This document shows, piece after piece, positions 44,300-58,400 of a stretch of 64,000 bases of DNA. The position numbers and the translations under genes were made by a program. Every line of letters begins with the position of its first letter. Within the stretch, counting starts at the first letter, position 1. The DNA comes from Typha latifolia (taxonomy: Eukaryota; Streptophyta; Magnoliopsida; Poales; Typhaceae): assembly GCA_019914945.1 (NCBI GenBank), contig CM034104.1:8916046-8980045 (forward strand), read 5' to 3'. The notes under the pieces are model-generated. The model was not told where the DNA came from and did no database searches. It saw only the letters and a program-made list of their open reading frames with translations.

Positions 44300-45018
44300 G
44301 ATCAGGATCTGTGGATGGAGGCAAGAGATCCTAGGATGATGGTGGTTGGAGGTGGACTGGTATTAATGGGGTGCAACCGGTGAAAAGTGGTGGTGGAAGG
44401 GTTATGGTTGATGGAAGGGTTAGAGCAAGTGTTGGATAGATTGGAAGAAGGGGGAGGAGAGGGCCACCCCTAAGGGACTAGGGTGATTGGCCAGTCAAGG
44501 GAGGTTAGAAGCGGCATCGCCGGGGATCAAGCAAATGAGAGCGAAGAAGACGAAGGAGGCAAGGCAAAACTCAATTCATCAATAATGACTCTATGGTTGC
44601 CATCCACATCCTTTAGAGACTAACCAAATAATTCAAAATTAACCATAAACAGTACATTATTGCTAACCGCATTCGAATGAGCCCACTCGCGTTCGAACGC
44701 ACCTAGTTCGCTCTTATCTGGATTTGCGAACGCGATGCAGGTGTTCAAACGTGCGACCGAATGCACCTGTTTCCCACTTCTCTGGATTTGCGAACGTGAT
44801 ACAGACGTTCACAGCGCGTTCGAACACACAATTTACACTCTCTAGACGTGATGCAGGCGTTCACAACCGTGTTCACTACTACGTTCGAATGCACTCCACC
44901 CACGTTCGAACGCGACTTATAGAAAACTTATTTTCTTCGGAATTAAATATTAAAATAAGAAATAAAGACACCCCTAAAGTGAATCCATGCTCAAGATGAC
45001 ATCGGTGAAGTTCGAATC
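44300..45018 (-). repeat. Second gypsy-family LTR fragment with TTCGAA palindromes
   Basis: Same family as 23280-23915. The palindrome block at 44665-44915 contains CGCGTTCGAACGCACC, CGCGTTCGAACACAC, ACGTTCGAACGCGAC and several one-base variants. Confidence 0.65.
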
Positions 45019-46060
45019 GTATAAGGCCGCTGGCTAGCCAGCAGCAACCGAGCCCCTCCCCACCGGCCTAGTCCCCTCCCTCTCTCCCCTCTTCTATTTC
45101 TTCTCTTCTCCTCTTCTCTCTTCTTCTTTTTTCTTTCTTCTTCCTTTCTTCTTCTTCTCCCTCAGCTGCTTCTCCTTTTTCTTTCTTTTCTGCAAGAGTG
45201 CTCGGCTTGGCCCAACACTAGTGCCAGTACTCCTTATTTTTATTTTATTATTTATTTATTTAGGTATTTCTTTCTTAATTAATAAAAATAGATTTAGATA
45301 TTAATTATTTTAATAATAATATATATTCATCAATATGATTATTATTAATTAGAATTAATTAATGATTAATTAGGTTATAAACATAAATATAGGTAATACT
45401 TATATTTATTTATTTATTTACTTATATGTCTATTAGATTAATAGGTAGATTTGTAAATTATAATTATTAGATTTATATTCTAATATTCTTATGATATACA
45501 TTTTAAGTAATTCTATTAATTTATTATATATTATTATTCTGCAACAAATAACATACTAGGCTTATTTAGTTATTTATTTATTATTTTATCAAGTAAAGAC
45601 TGCATAGTTCCTAATTAATCAAGATAGAGTATGAATTATAAAATTAATTATAATTAGACCTTGTCTATACTTATAGTTATTTAGCCTTTTATTTTATTTT
45701 ATAATTATATATTTAGAAATATTCTTATATAATAGGAAACAGACCTCTTCTCCTTATACTATAATTACCATTTTATGATAATAGCATAATTCTAGTATTT
45801 GAATCGTATCTATAATATAGATCTAGTTATGTAATCAAAAATAAAAAGAAGTAATTCTAAATCTAATAAACATTTATATTTTACTTAAATTAATTCTAAT
45901 TAGATAAACGACTAACTTCATGCTACTTAAATATTTTCAGATCCCGAATCCCCTTATTTGAGATCCTATGGACCCTGTCGATGAGTTGACGTTTGATTAA
46001 CGGATGTGAGGGACATGTGGTTCAGACCTTCTGATCAGATGAGTAGTCTTATTCCCTACT
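45019..46060 (+). repeat. Family L LTR, copy 11, middle part
   Basis: GCCGCTGGCTAGCCAGCAG, CTT tracts, a weak hairpin remnant (AGTGCTCGGCTTGGCCC), the AT-rich body and the GAATCCCCTTATTTGAGATCC block. It stops at about 46060 and is taken up again, minus about 200 bp, at 52085-53508. Confidence 0.7.
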
Positions 46061-48832
46061 GAATTAATACTCCGATTCCAAACATACACAATGGATTATC
46101 CCTCAATACAATCACTAATACCAAGTAGAACGATAAATACAAGTTATTTCAAAACATCCGAAATACTTAACTCATGCTTCTCTTCCTAAACAAATAATCT
46201 CACTAATCTAAACATACTCAACATCATCCGATATCCTCATAAAATTTAGGCTATAGCACAAACTCTCTTATTTAAAGTGCACTGCTGATATGCTTAAACT
46301 ATTATACAAATTACTAGGTAAATCAATATAAGAGATCATACCTATGCATATAAGACTACAATATCAACGTGTATTCATAATACATTCTTAAAAGTAACAT
46401 GTAGTGCAACAAATCCAACCTATCAATGTAAATCCTAATGCAACCTCAAATGGAATTTATATCCTCTTTTGATTCATAACATTATATTCCTTCTTAATCT
46501 GCAATATCTAAAAGGTTAAATCCAACTATCTCAAGAAACATACATGATAAACTTTATAATGATCATTCTATCAATTACTTCTATATCCAAACTATTCACT
46601 CCTCGATTCACATAATTCTAGTTTGATCATTATTTATTTAATTACTATCACTACTAGTATATCCACCAAAATATCACTTAATGATATCGATATTCAGATC
46701 CAGGATCCGAGACTATCTACTGAGTTCTACGAAGTAATCCAATCATCTCTTCAATATCTCGACATATATAATATTCAGTTCATAATATTAATCCATTGCC
46801 ACACAAATATTTATTAATCCATCATACTTGATCTTTAAGAATACATAACACATCATAGACCCATCCACAAAATTATTGTACATGAACTAAAGCTACTAAG
46901 ATTAATCTCCCGAATTGGTAATGCTATTATGATATGCTAATAAAATAACTAACACTAACTAATTCATATAGATCAGAAGACATCCAAAAATATAAATTAT
47001 AACATTCTCGCAACCTTAATTTTGCAATTTACTAAAACATCAAACTTTCACAAACTATAATGGAACCAATCATGAAGTCATTATCTTCCAATTATGAAAT
47101 CATTATCTCCCAATCAAATATCTTTATCTTAAGATTTAAATGTAAATATGTAAGTCTTTACAATCATTAAAATCAATCTCATCATTCTAAAAGGCTCGCT
47201 CAATAATCTTTAGTAATAATCGAACATATAAGCCAACGGTTAAACAAATGCTAACATAATCATTTTTCTATACATCATTATCTGTTTATCTTCTAGCAGT
47301 ATAATAAATATCCATCGATACACTGTATATGAAATATCATAGTCCTCTATATTCCTTTCATTGCTATCCTATGAAGTAATTAGTTCAACTTTCAAACCAT
47401 CTCTCGGTCATAATAAATAATCAAGCCTATAGGCTCTAAGAATAACTCTATCAAATTATCTCTCCAATTAGTATCATCAAAACAACTAACATGTCAAAAC
47501 ACAAAATATCTCAATTTAACATCTATACCAACATATCTCATTCCTAATTAAATCAATTAAACCTCATATTTCTTCAAAAGTCCAATTTAATATTCTATCA
47601 CATCCTCTATACAAAGTCCATTATATATACTGCACAATTTAATCGGATAGTATCATCAACATCCTTCTATAACATCATAAATATCACCTAATAATCATAA
47701 TAAAATAAGTCTGTATACTTGTAATTAAAATTCATCACCCAACATACACGATTTTTAGGCTATAATATTCTTATCCTCTAAATCAATTTTTAAAACTAAA
47801 CTAATAACCATAATATATTTTCACTGTCATACAAGATATATCCTGAGACTATCAACTTTAGCAACTATCATCACCCTATATAATTCCTTTCATTATCATT
47901 TTTTCTATCTAATTAAATTCACACAGTCAGCAACTTTTAAACTAAACCTACTATCATGTCATCTAGAAAGATATACATTACAATTACTGACATCACTCAC
48001 AAACCAATAACTGTATCCATGTCATATTTCTTATACCTATTACCCCATTTGGTAATCAACTCAAAGGTTTAAACGAGATGTTAACCCTCTAATAATATTG
48101 TTAGCTACACAAATCCCTACTAAATCACTCATCTTATCGATATAATCAAAATTTCATACCTAGTAACACAAATATCTTGCAAACATAATTTATCATACTA
48201 GACATCCAAAAATTATTTTCTATATACAATCTACAATTATCTATATCACAACACATAATTTATTTTCCACTATACAAAATAATCATATGTCTTAGTCATC
48301 CATCCACAATCCATAATTATAACCCTCATAAAGATCAAAATAGTCTCTCTGCACATATATCTCTTTACATCAATCTCCTAATATCAAATATATCTATAAA
48401 AGATCAAAAATCCAAAAATATGCTATATCTGCTCAGAATAACTTCAAATCTACTTATAAAAATTCTTCTGTACAAAATACATATCTCCACATATTTACAA
48501 ATTTCTACACTTTATCACAACATATGAACAACTCTATATATCCAATATTATGCTCCACAGACTATGACACCTCAATATCAATATCAATGCATGATTTTAA
48601 TAATACATCTTCCTATTCATTAGTTGCTCAGATAAATTCTCAATATATCAATATCACAAATTATTTCTATCAATATCGACAAGTATCAAAACTTAATAAT
48701 CTTAACATCAGAACCTAGATTCCTATCTCAACCAATTAATATCAAACTCATCGAGATTGACTACTAGGGTAGCCCTAAGATAAACCGACAACTACTATAC
48801 TTGATGGTTTGCCAGATCATCCTTAAACCTAA
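46061..48832 (-). mobile_element. Non-coding interior of a family L element (LARD-like)
   Basis: Lies between the primer-binding site (48833-48844) and copy 11, so it is the interior of a minus-strand element with no 3' LTR at the left. No gag or pol motif was seen on either strand; the few ORFs (46623, 48524) are low-complexity. The plus strand is strikingly poor in G, so the element's sense strand is poor in C. Large non-coding interiors are known from LARD elements; this assignment is by position. Confidence 0.55.
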
Positions 48833-48844
48833 GCTCTGATACCA
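48833..48844 (-). other. Primer-binding site of the family L element
   Basis: Plus strand GCTCTGATACCA followed by CCTGAAC and the LTR start. This shows that family L is a genuine LTR with tRNA-Met priming. Confidence 0.9.
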
Positions 48845-48851
48845 CCTGAAC

Positions 48852-51800
48852 TGTAATGCCCCCGCCCGGCACGGCACGTGCACACCCACGCGCCCACACG
48901 GCACGCACGGCGCACGCGATAAGTTGGGCGGGGCCCGTCACGCACAGATACTCTCCTGTGAATATATAATCATGACATCATCAAATAAAACCTGCTAACC
49001 TATCCATGATCACATAATCCATCGCCAAATAAATCATACTCTTAACCAAATAAACCTGTAAACATATGAATATCAAAGTCCACCATAATATACACTAGAT
49101 CGCTACATAATCTGGCAGGGCCCACACAGGCCACAACAAACTATCAAGATACCATTAAACAACTGATACAAGAGTACAATATGATTCGACCTATATTATA
49201 CAAATCATCGTCTAATACAAAAGAGTACAAATATCAAATACTGGTACAACTCAATTTCTATATAAACTATCATCTATACCATCTCGCATCTATAGCTCAC
49301 CTCATCATCACTCTAAAATATCTTCTCAAGATATCTCAAGTCACTATCACGTACCACAAATCTGAGGGGTTAGAAAAGAAATAAAGAGAGTCATGAGCAA
49401 AAAGCTCAGTGAATAGACCTTAGCCCGAATCAGTGATGCCAAATAGAGAGTAAATCATGTACTGAATAATATGAATTAGAAAGCAACATCATGTCATGAA
49501 TGAGTATATGAATGCATCCTCAATAATACATAATTGAAAAGTAGATAATATGTCATACTGATAAAAGTATACAATCCTCGACAATGAATAAACAAATCTC
49601 CATGTCATATGATCATCATAACTCTCTATCAAATATGATATATGATGCATGCCGACTATGACCATGCTATGATATCAAATGCAACCATATATGATATATA
49701 TTGACCACTCAATAATCAGGTATGTCAGATAAAAATGAAATCATATGCATTTCTCAACATCACGATCATCACCGACATCTCGATATAATATCATCGTACT
49801 AGACCACTGTGCATAGTCAATACCCGGTACCCGGTCTCAACATCATGTCCAACGGCTCAGAGCATACTCCGCCACCCGCAAGAGTATCTCTAATATAACC
49901 ATACCCCGCCACCCGCTAGGTATCAACATCCATCCAGATCGGGCACCCACATAGTTGATAGAAACCTCATGAGGATAACTCGCCATATATGCCCTAGCGA
50001 ACGACATGTGTCCGAATGTCTACTGCGCACACAGACTAACGACCTCGGACGTAAGGCCAACAGGATTGCGACCATGTCGAGCGATCAATCATCCACCAAG
50101 TGCGTCCTAACCCTCGCGCCCACTCGGGTATCCTCACGCTTTCTATCAACTATCCTATCAATCACATTTCATGCTTTCCTTTTTAAATGACAAATCATAT
50201 GCATATATCTAGTACAATAACAAGTCAATGCATAACAGGAATTTAGGTGGAATAGGAATCAATAGAAAAATGATGTAATGCAAATTCCAACCATATATCT
50301 AACACATGCATACTCCTGCTCGTCTATCATATGCACACTCATGCTAGAGATCATCCCGGTATAAAATCAGAATAGTATAATCATCTCCAATCATCTTTAT
50401 ATATCACCAATGTATTCATATCCCATATCAGCCTAATCAAATACATGATAAAGTATGCTCGACTGAAATCATTTCTAAATAAAGTCATATAATCATGTTG
50501 GAGGCCAAAACATGCATGTACATAATATATAATATAACCTAATTTGGGAAAGGGATCTAGGGGATAAGACTACTCACAGTCTGATCAGAAGACACGAACC
50601 ACGCATCTCTCACATCCGTTAGTCAAACATCAACTCATCGTCAGGATCCATGGGGTCTCACATAAGGGGTTCGGGGTTTGAAAATATTTAAATGATATGA
50701 TGTTAGCCGTTTATCCCATTTAGAATTCATTGGTGTAAAATATAATAAATTATTTGATTTTATTAAATAACTTGATATACATTATATATATATAATTATG
50801 ATAACCTTATTCAATTATTTGGCAATTATTACTTTTACTTAACTAGTTACTAATCATACATATATTAATCATTATTCATAAATACAAAAGTAATTATATG
50901 AGCTCAGCATTTTATTGCATAGAAAATAATATATAATAATAATAAGGTGCTAGAAACACATTGTATACTCAAATGTATTAAATATATGCATGTATAAGCA
51001 TACATAAACATTAATAGAAACTTATAAAATTTAATTATTTTTAATAAAACTAACTATATAAAATATAAGATTATTATCAATATGATTATATGTATTAATC
51101 TAATAAATAGTGGCAAAACTATATATAATCATATGCAAGTACTTATAACTATAATTAATAAATTATTATACTAATAATACTTAGCTAATACTTATGTTAG
51201 TGAGTATAAATTATCAAAATAATCTATCATCTAGATAACTGATTTACCTATATTTTAGAAACTAAATCATATGATTAATATAAACAAATTAAAAAGGGAG
51301 CAATCCCTTGTCACATCTTTGGGCTCGGATCATGCACGCTCTGATCTTTGGCCGAGCCCGGCACTATTGCGAAAAGGAAAAAAAAAAAAAAAGCTGAGGA
51401 AGATGAAGAAGAAGAAAGAAGAAGAAGAAAGAAAGGAAGAAGAAGAAGAAGAGAAGAGAAGAGAAGAAAAGAGAAGAAGGGAAGAAGGAGGAGGGAGGTG
51501 CGGACCCGGGCCGGCGGGGAGGGCACCGGCAGCTGGTGGCCAGCCAGCTGCCGGCCTCTCGCCGACGGCTCGGCTCCGACGAGCCCGAGCCCAAGGTAAG
51601 AAAACAAAGAGAAAGAGAGAGAGATAGTGAGAGAGAGAGAGAGAAGAAGAGAGAAGAAGAGAGAGGAGGAGAAAGAGCTCACCGGCGCTCGTGGAGGTGG
51701 CGGCGGCGGCGATAGTTCGGCCTCGGCGAGAGAGAGGGAGAGAGAGAGAGAGAGAGAGAGATAGTGAGAGAGAGAGAAGAAGAGAGAAGAAGAGAGAGGA

Positions 51801-51870
51801 GGAGAAAGAGCTCACTGGCGCTCGTGGAGGTGGCGGCGGCGGCGATAGTCCGGCCTCGGCGAGAGAAAGG

Positions 51871-51909
<39 letters not shown>

Positions 51910-52084
51910 TTAAAGAGAGAGAGGGAAGGCGGTAGCTGCGGCGGCGCTGGGCTCGCCGCTGCCAGACGGTCGCAGCCGGTTGGCTGCGGCGACGCGAGGG
52001 GGGGTGCGTGGCACCTCTCCCACGCAGCCTGGCCGGCCACGTCGTGCCCATGCAATTTTTTTTTTTGGGGATTGGGTTGTTACA
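48852..52084 (-). repeat. Family L 5' LTR, copy 12, complete (3.23 kb)
   Basis: From TGTAATGCCCCCGCCC (inverted GC-rich tip) to GGATTGGGTTGTTACA (inverted start). It contains GA-rich tracts at 51600-51905, with a duplicated block: CTCGTGGAGGTGGCGGCGG occurs at about 51690 and again at about 51822. Confidence 0.85.
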
Positions 52085-53508
52085 ATTATACTGTTATAAT
52101 TTTATGTCCAGTTGATCTATAGCATGAGTATGCATATAATAGATTAGCATGATTATGCATGTATTGACTACATGGTTGAGGACTACATTGTATTATTTTT
52201 CTCTTGATTCCTATTTTACCTAAATTCCTATTATACATTGACTTGTTATCGTATTGAATATATGCATATGATTTATCATTTAGAAGGAAAGCATGAAATG
52301 TGATTGATAGGACAGTTGATAGAAAGCGTGAGGATATCCGAGTGGGCGTGAGGGTTAGGACGCGCTTGGTGGATGATTGATCGCTTGACATAGTCGCGAT
52401 CCTGTTGGCCTTACGTCCGAGGTCATTAGTTTGTGTGCGCAATAAACATTCGGACACATATCATTTCACTAGAGCATATGTGGTGAGTTATCCTCATAAG
52501 GTTTCTATCAGCTAGAATGGTGCCCGGTCTGGATGGATGTTGATATCCTAGCGAGTGGCAGGGTATGTTTATATTTGAGATACTCCTTGTGAGTGGTAGA
52601 ATATGATCTGAGCCTTCAAACATGATGTTGAGACCAGTTAACGAGTGTTAACTATGCACAGTGGTCTAATATGATGACATGCAAAGATGACGTTAATGAC
52701 TGAGATGTTGAGAAATACATATGATTTCATTATCATCTTATTACCTGATTATCAGGTAGTCAATATACATTATATATGGTTGCATTTGATATTATAGCAT
52801 GGTCATGGTCGGCATGTATCATGTGTCATATTTGAGAGAGAGTTATAATAATAGTATGACATTGAGATTTGTTTATTCATTATCGACGATTATATACTTT
52901 TATCAGTTATGACATATTATCTACTTTTTATTTATATATTATTGAGAATACATTCATATACTCATTCATGATATGATGCTCTTTCTGATTCATATTATCT
53001 AGTACATGATTTACTCTCTGTTTGACATCACTAATTCGGGGTAAGATTTATTCACTGAGCCTTTTGCTCATGACTCTCTCTTTATTTCTTTTCTAACCTC
53101 TTTAGATATGTGGTATGTGATAGTGACTTGAGATATACTGAAAAGATACTTTAGATTGATGATGTGAGCTATAGGTGTGAGATGGTATAGATGATAATTT
53201 GTATAGAATTTGAGTTGTATCGTTGTTTGTTATATTTGCGCTTTATTGTATCAGACAATGATTTGTATAGTACATGTCAGATTATAGTGTACTCGTGTAT
53301 CAGTTGTTTAGTTGTATCTTGATGGTTTGTCCTGGCCTGTGTGGGTCCTACCAGATTATACAGTGGTCTAGTGTATATTATTATGTTCTTAAATATTCAT
53401 ATGTTAACAGGTTTATTTGGTTGATAATATGATTTATTTGATGTTGGATTATGTGAGCATGAATATGTTAGCATGTATTATTTGATGTTGTGATGATTAT
53501 ATGTACAC
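52085..53508 (+). repeat. Family L LTR, copy 11 continued, 3' part without tip
   Basis: Resumes the plus-oriented LTR interrupted at 46060 and ends at TATATGTACACAG. The GC-rich tip is replaced by inverted family L sequence. Confidence 0.7.
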
Positions 53509-53954
53509 AGGACCGGCACTGGTAGGGGGGGCACCGACCGCTGGTGGCCTGCTAGTGGTCGGCTTCTCGCCGACGTCTCGGCTTTGGCGAGCCTGAGCCC
53601 ACGGGCAAGAAAGAGAGAGTGCGAGAGAGACAGGGAAAGAGAGGAAGAAGAGAGAGGAAGAGGAGAAGTAAGGAGAAGAGCTCACCTCGACAGCGACGAT
53701 GGTGGTAGGTTGGCATCGGCAAGAGGGGGGGGGGGGAGAGAGAGAGAGGCGATAGGGAAGTTGGCACTACGGCGCCGTTGGCTGGGGGTGCGAGGCACCC
53801 CCAACCTGTGCCAACCCAACATGGCACGAGGTTGGCCACATTGTGGTCGGCCCCATCGTGCCATGCAAAATCTTTTTTTCCTCGTCGTGCCGTGCAAAAT
53901 ATTTTTTTTTTAATTTAATTTTAATTTTAATTTTTTTAGGGGTAGGTTGTTACA
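53509..53954 (-). repeat. Family L LTR, copy 13, 5' tip inverted
   Basis: GGACCGGCACTGG-type GC-rich block, GA tracts, a G10 run near 53728, then GGGTAGGTTGTTACA, the inverted start. The copy is cut at about 53509. Confidence 0.7.
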
Positions 53955-54687
53955 CTAGTTGGACCTAAGCAAAATACATAAGCAATAACATAAGCAAATG
54001 AACCAAAGCAAATACAGACTTGATCTAACTCAGCCTAGCAAGTCGGATCACAACAAGATGTTACGTTGGAGAAGAAAAGGGAAATTGTTCTTTTTGGAAG
54101 AAATGTTATTTTAGAAGAAATTAGGACTTAAGAGGGTTAAATTATTCAAGGGCACTTAAAGTAATTTTGTATTAATAGTTAAGTAACTAATGTGCATAGT
54201 TACTTTCTATTAAGAGAACTAATATGTCAAGGTATTTTTGAGGCATTAAGTCTCAAATATAGGGGTCAAAAGATAAATATCCATAGTGTAGACAATAATA
54301 AAAAATAAAATAAAATATAGGGTATTTTTGGTAAACTTTTCTGTGGTTTGTTTTAAAACCTTTCAACATTGGGATGGTCATCTAATTATGTATTATTTTT
54401 CTTATGAAGTGTAATCGATACCAAGATATAGTTATGATGTTTCAATATAGTTTAGCATTGGTAATATAATTATAAACTACAATTAACTTCCTCCATGTTT
54501 GGTTTGAGTTTAGAGTAGCCATGTTTAGTAACAAAACACCATTTTATCTCTACTAAGTTCACTCCCTAATAAAGAGAGAGAAAGTAAAAAAAAAATTCAA
54601 TTTGAATTTAAATAGATTCCAATTTTTTCAATAAATGATTTATATCTATTATTTTCATATCCTATCAATATTCTCACCCCTCTCTCC
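53955..54687. other. AT-rich intergenic DNA upstream of SEC31
   Basis: No gene or repeat was recognised between family L and the last LTR fragment. Confidence 0.5.
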
Positions 54688-55075
54688 TATTACGAATTAG
54701 ATTTGGACTGATACGGATGTAAAAAAATTATGAAAATTGGTAATAGCCTCACCAGATAGGATTTTAATAGCTTTGGTTTCACATCTATCGAATGTCTAGA
54801 TGGAAAGATATAATTAAAATAGTAGAGTAAGGTCAGAATGGGCCAAAATGGTAAATATCCGACATTGCGGCGGCCGTTGGAGGGTAGCGGACGGCCAAGG
54901 GTGGTCGTGGACGACCGTAGGATAGGTTGACTGCTAGAGGTGATGATGACTATAGGTTGGAAATATAATTTGGGTTTCTAACTTAGATCTACTCCTAAGA
55001 AAATAAAGATAATATAACGATTATAATAAAAACAGTAAATGCGAGAATAAGAAATAACTAAACTTAATTAATTCT
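54688..55075 (-). repeat. Diverged LTR fragment of the 2.7-kb element family
   Basis: TATTACGAATTAGATTTGGAC start; GGTAAATATCCGACATTGCGG and GCCAAGGGTGGTCGTGG match the LTRs at 2232 and 4374. The part after about 55075 (CCATGACCTCTC zone) is missing. It ends about 230 bp before the putative SEC31 TATA box. Confidence 0.75.
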
Positions 55076-55307
55076 TGGATTCACAATTTATGGAAAAATA
55101 TTAGGAGTATAATTCATAGTGATCAACGTGATCAAGCGGTCATTTGCTTAGCCGGACGCGAACCGGCTGCCCGTTTCACCATTTCACAATTTGACGCCAC
55201 GTCGAAAAGGGCTTTATACTATCACAGTATTTGTGTTTGTATCGGAAGCCCGGATCTAGATCTCGCATACGAGCGAACGAGAAACCCATCTCTGACCTCG
55301 GAACACT

Positions 55308-55313
55308 TATAAG
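55308..55313 (+). promoter_or_regulatory. Candidate TATA box of SEC31
   Basis: TATAAG within CACTTATAAGGG, about 180 bp before the start codon, followed after about 30 bp by a pyrimidine-rich leader (CTCTTTCCTTTCATC). The placement is plausible; the start site is not shown. Confidence 0.4.
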
Positions 55314-55486
55314 GGTTGAGTCATTTTGCCCACCTCGAACTCTTTCCTTTCATCTCCTCTCCCACACCCCCCTCCCTCTCTTCTCGCGATCCCCTTTACA
55401 TTTCCGCAATCGAGGGAAGAGTAACCGAAGCAAGTACCCTAGATCCGATCCTTTCCTCCAGATCTTGGCATCTCGATCTACCTCAC

Positions 55487-58400
55487 ATGGCGTGCATAAA
55501 GAGCGCGCAGCGATCTGCGTTGGTTGCCTTCGCCCCAGATGCTCCTTACATGGCCGCCGGCACCATGGCCGGCGCTGTCGATCTCTCCTTCAGCTCCTCC
55601 GCCAATCTCGAGATCTTTAAGCTCGACTTCCAATCCGACGCCGTGGAGCTCCCCATCGTCGCGTCGTGCCCCAGCACAGAGCGATTCAATCGCCTCTCTT
55701 GGTCGAAGCCCGGATCCGGTGCCTCGGGGGACTACACCTTGGGGTTACTCGCTGGTGGCCTTGGCGACGGCAGCATTGGTGTCTGGAATCCCTTAAAGCT
55801 GATGAGGTATAACTGAGATCTGACTGTTCTTTATAAGAATTGGATTGTCTTTTGTTGAATTCTGATGTTTTTGGTGAATTATGATGATAATTCTGCTTGC
55901 TTCCGTTACAGTTCGCAGGATCAAGAGAGTGCTTTTGTTGCGCGGCTTGAGAAGCATACAGGACCGGTAATTCTGGCGTTCCATTTTAGATGGTTTTGTT
56001 AAGTTTCTAAGATTAAATTTTCTTAATATTATATATATATATATATTTTATTTTTTTCTGATATTTCAGGTTCGAGGTTTGGAGTTTAGTGCACTTTCAC
56101 CAAATCTACTAGCTTCTGGGGCTGATGAAGGAGAGCTCTGCATCTGGGATCTAGCTAATCCTCCGGAGCCAAATCTATTTCCTTCGCTCAAGGTATGTAG
56201 TGATTCTCATGATATAGTACTTGGTGCACATGGATGTCATTTTAGCAAGCATATGCGTCATGATTCTTATAAAAGAATTCAATTTAGTTACATCTGAGGT
56301 TTTAATCTCACTTCATATCAAATTATATACTGTTTTAAATTTGCTAATATTATATCTTCATTGAATAGTCAATTGGTTATTTAGATTCCAGAATTCTATT
56401 ATGGTGTGAGTTGTAGTTTGTCTGCACATTGCATTATACTTCTCTTATATCCTTGTGGTAAATTATTCTGTATGAAAATCTCACCTAATCGACATACTGA
56501 AAGTCTGGAACATATGCTAGAAAGAATACGAACTGATTTTGTGGTGCTAACAAATCAATTGAACTTGGAAAAAAAAAAGAAATGCTAAAATCAGAAGTAG
56601 TTCCTAGGCTTGGTCTGCTGGTCTTATAATTGATTATTCACGTATTTAACACAAAAAATACCTTGTGAAAATTAAATAGGAATTAAAGGGTCAAATCTTA
56701 GTTGAAGAAAGAAAGGATATGTTTTCAGTGAAGTTACAACATCTATTAAGTTGCTGATTACCTAGTCATTAATAGTTTCCTCAATATGTTTTTTAGTTCC
56801 ATCAAGACAGTTGTCCACAACACTTTTGTACGGATGTTTCTAAAACACAAATTAGATCTGGGTCAGATCCTGCTTTTGTCCAACCTAGATTAGTTGCAAG
56901 CTTGTTTTGGGTCATTTATCCCAAAGTAGGCAATACAAGTTTGGGCTTGATTTTAGACAGGTTTCTATTAAAACCAACAAGTTTTTGCTAAAACAGTTTG
57001 CTTTAGCAGATACTTTGGACTGTGAATAAATACATTATAATTATTCGCAGCAAACTATATTTCCACAGGGTGCATGTAAAGTCTCATAATTGGGGAGGAA
57101 GGAATCTTCCATTTGTAGTATAAATTTTAAAGTTTTGTGGTTATTTTATACAGTGATGATCGTGCCACCATCGACACGGGGCGTGCCAAATGGCACGTGT
57201 TGCGTGCTAGTGGCACGCCTTTATAATATTTTTAATAAACCTTTTAAGATATTTAGAGATATTTTTAGAATTTGGGTATGCTAGTCTTTAGTTTTTGGTT
57301 TAAATACATGTATTAAAACCTATATTATAGTGCTTTATTTTTAGATTATTTTTATAAATAACCTATTTTATTAAAGATAAAACAATAGTTAAATATAAAT
57401 ATTATTCAACACATAATATGATTGAAATACATTTATTAAAACTAATATTAATGATTGAACACTCCATAATATAATTAAATACTCCATAATAAAATTGAAC
57501 ACATAGTATTAATTGATAATAGTTTAAAAATTAAAACTAATATCTAGTTGAATGTAGAATAACGAGAAAGATCAAAGACTTTATTTGTCGGTACAAATAT
57601 AACACGAGAATGTTGCATTAAATAATATTGATATTCTTTGAAGTTCATCCACATATAGTATTGCTTATTGTAACGTCTTACATAGATTTTATATAAATAG
57701 AAATTGATATTAAATATGTACGAGAACGACCATCACTGGCATAGGCACAGACACACTATAAGCATATACAGATTGGATATAGAGTATAATAAGAGTATTG
57801 TGGTTCTAGTTGGAATGATTGATATGATTGCAATAATGATGAACTCATATCATTTTGTTAGCGCACCTCTTTAATGTCCTGTTACCCACAAACTCAAGTC
57901 ATTTACAAAAACAATGCCTTTCTGAAAAGATTGTGTAATAGGGATGCATGTCTCATTTTCATTATCATCGCCACCAGACTTAGTCTCGTCATTATCACCA
58001 TCACCATTATCATCATCATTATTATTATCATCTCTAGTCTCATCATCATCATTATCATCATCATTATCATCTCTAGTCTCACATCATCATCAATTGATCA
58101 ATTGATTTGATAATGATTGATGAAAATTAAAAAATTTAGAAAAAAAGTCCGTCACTGCTCGGCACATGGTTTGGTACACCCCATGCCATTACTGGCATAG
58201 GTTGTGCCAGTTGGCACGGGGCGTGCCAACTAGCATGGCATCCATGATTTTATGTAAGCTTCTAAATTCTGATGTAGGTTAAGTTTTCTTTGGCATCCTA
58301 TTTTACTTTCTTTACGGGCAACAAGTTACTAGAGTCAATAAAGTTTAAACTCAAAACTGAGATCATCTTTTTTTAAATATCATTGTTGGATATATATTGG

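Noticed and set aside
46623..48718. Small plus-strand ORFs in the G-poor interior
   Set aside because: Composition-driven frames rich in Ile, Thr, Asn and Tyr with no motifs.
55316..55486. Upstream in-frame ATG at 55316 as the SEC31 start
   Set aside because: It would add 57 unconserved residues, and the conserved plant N-terminus starts with [10 protein letters not shown] at 55487. The ATG lies only a few bases after the candidate TATA box.
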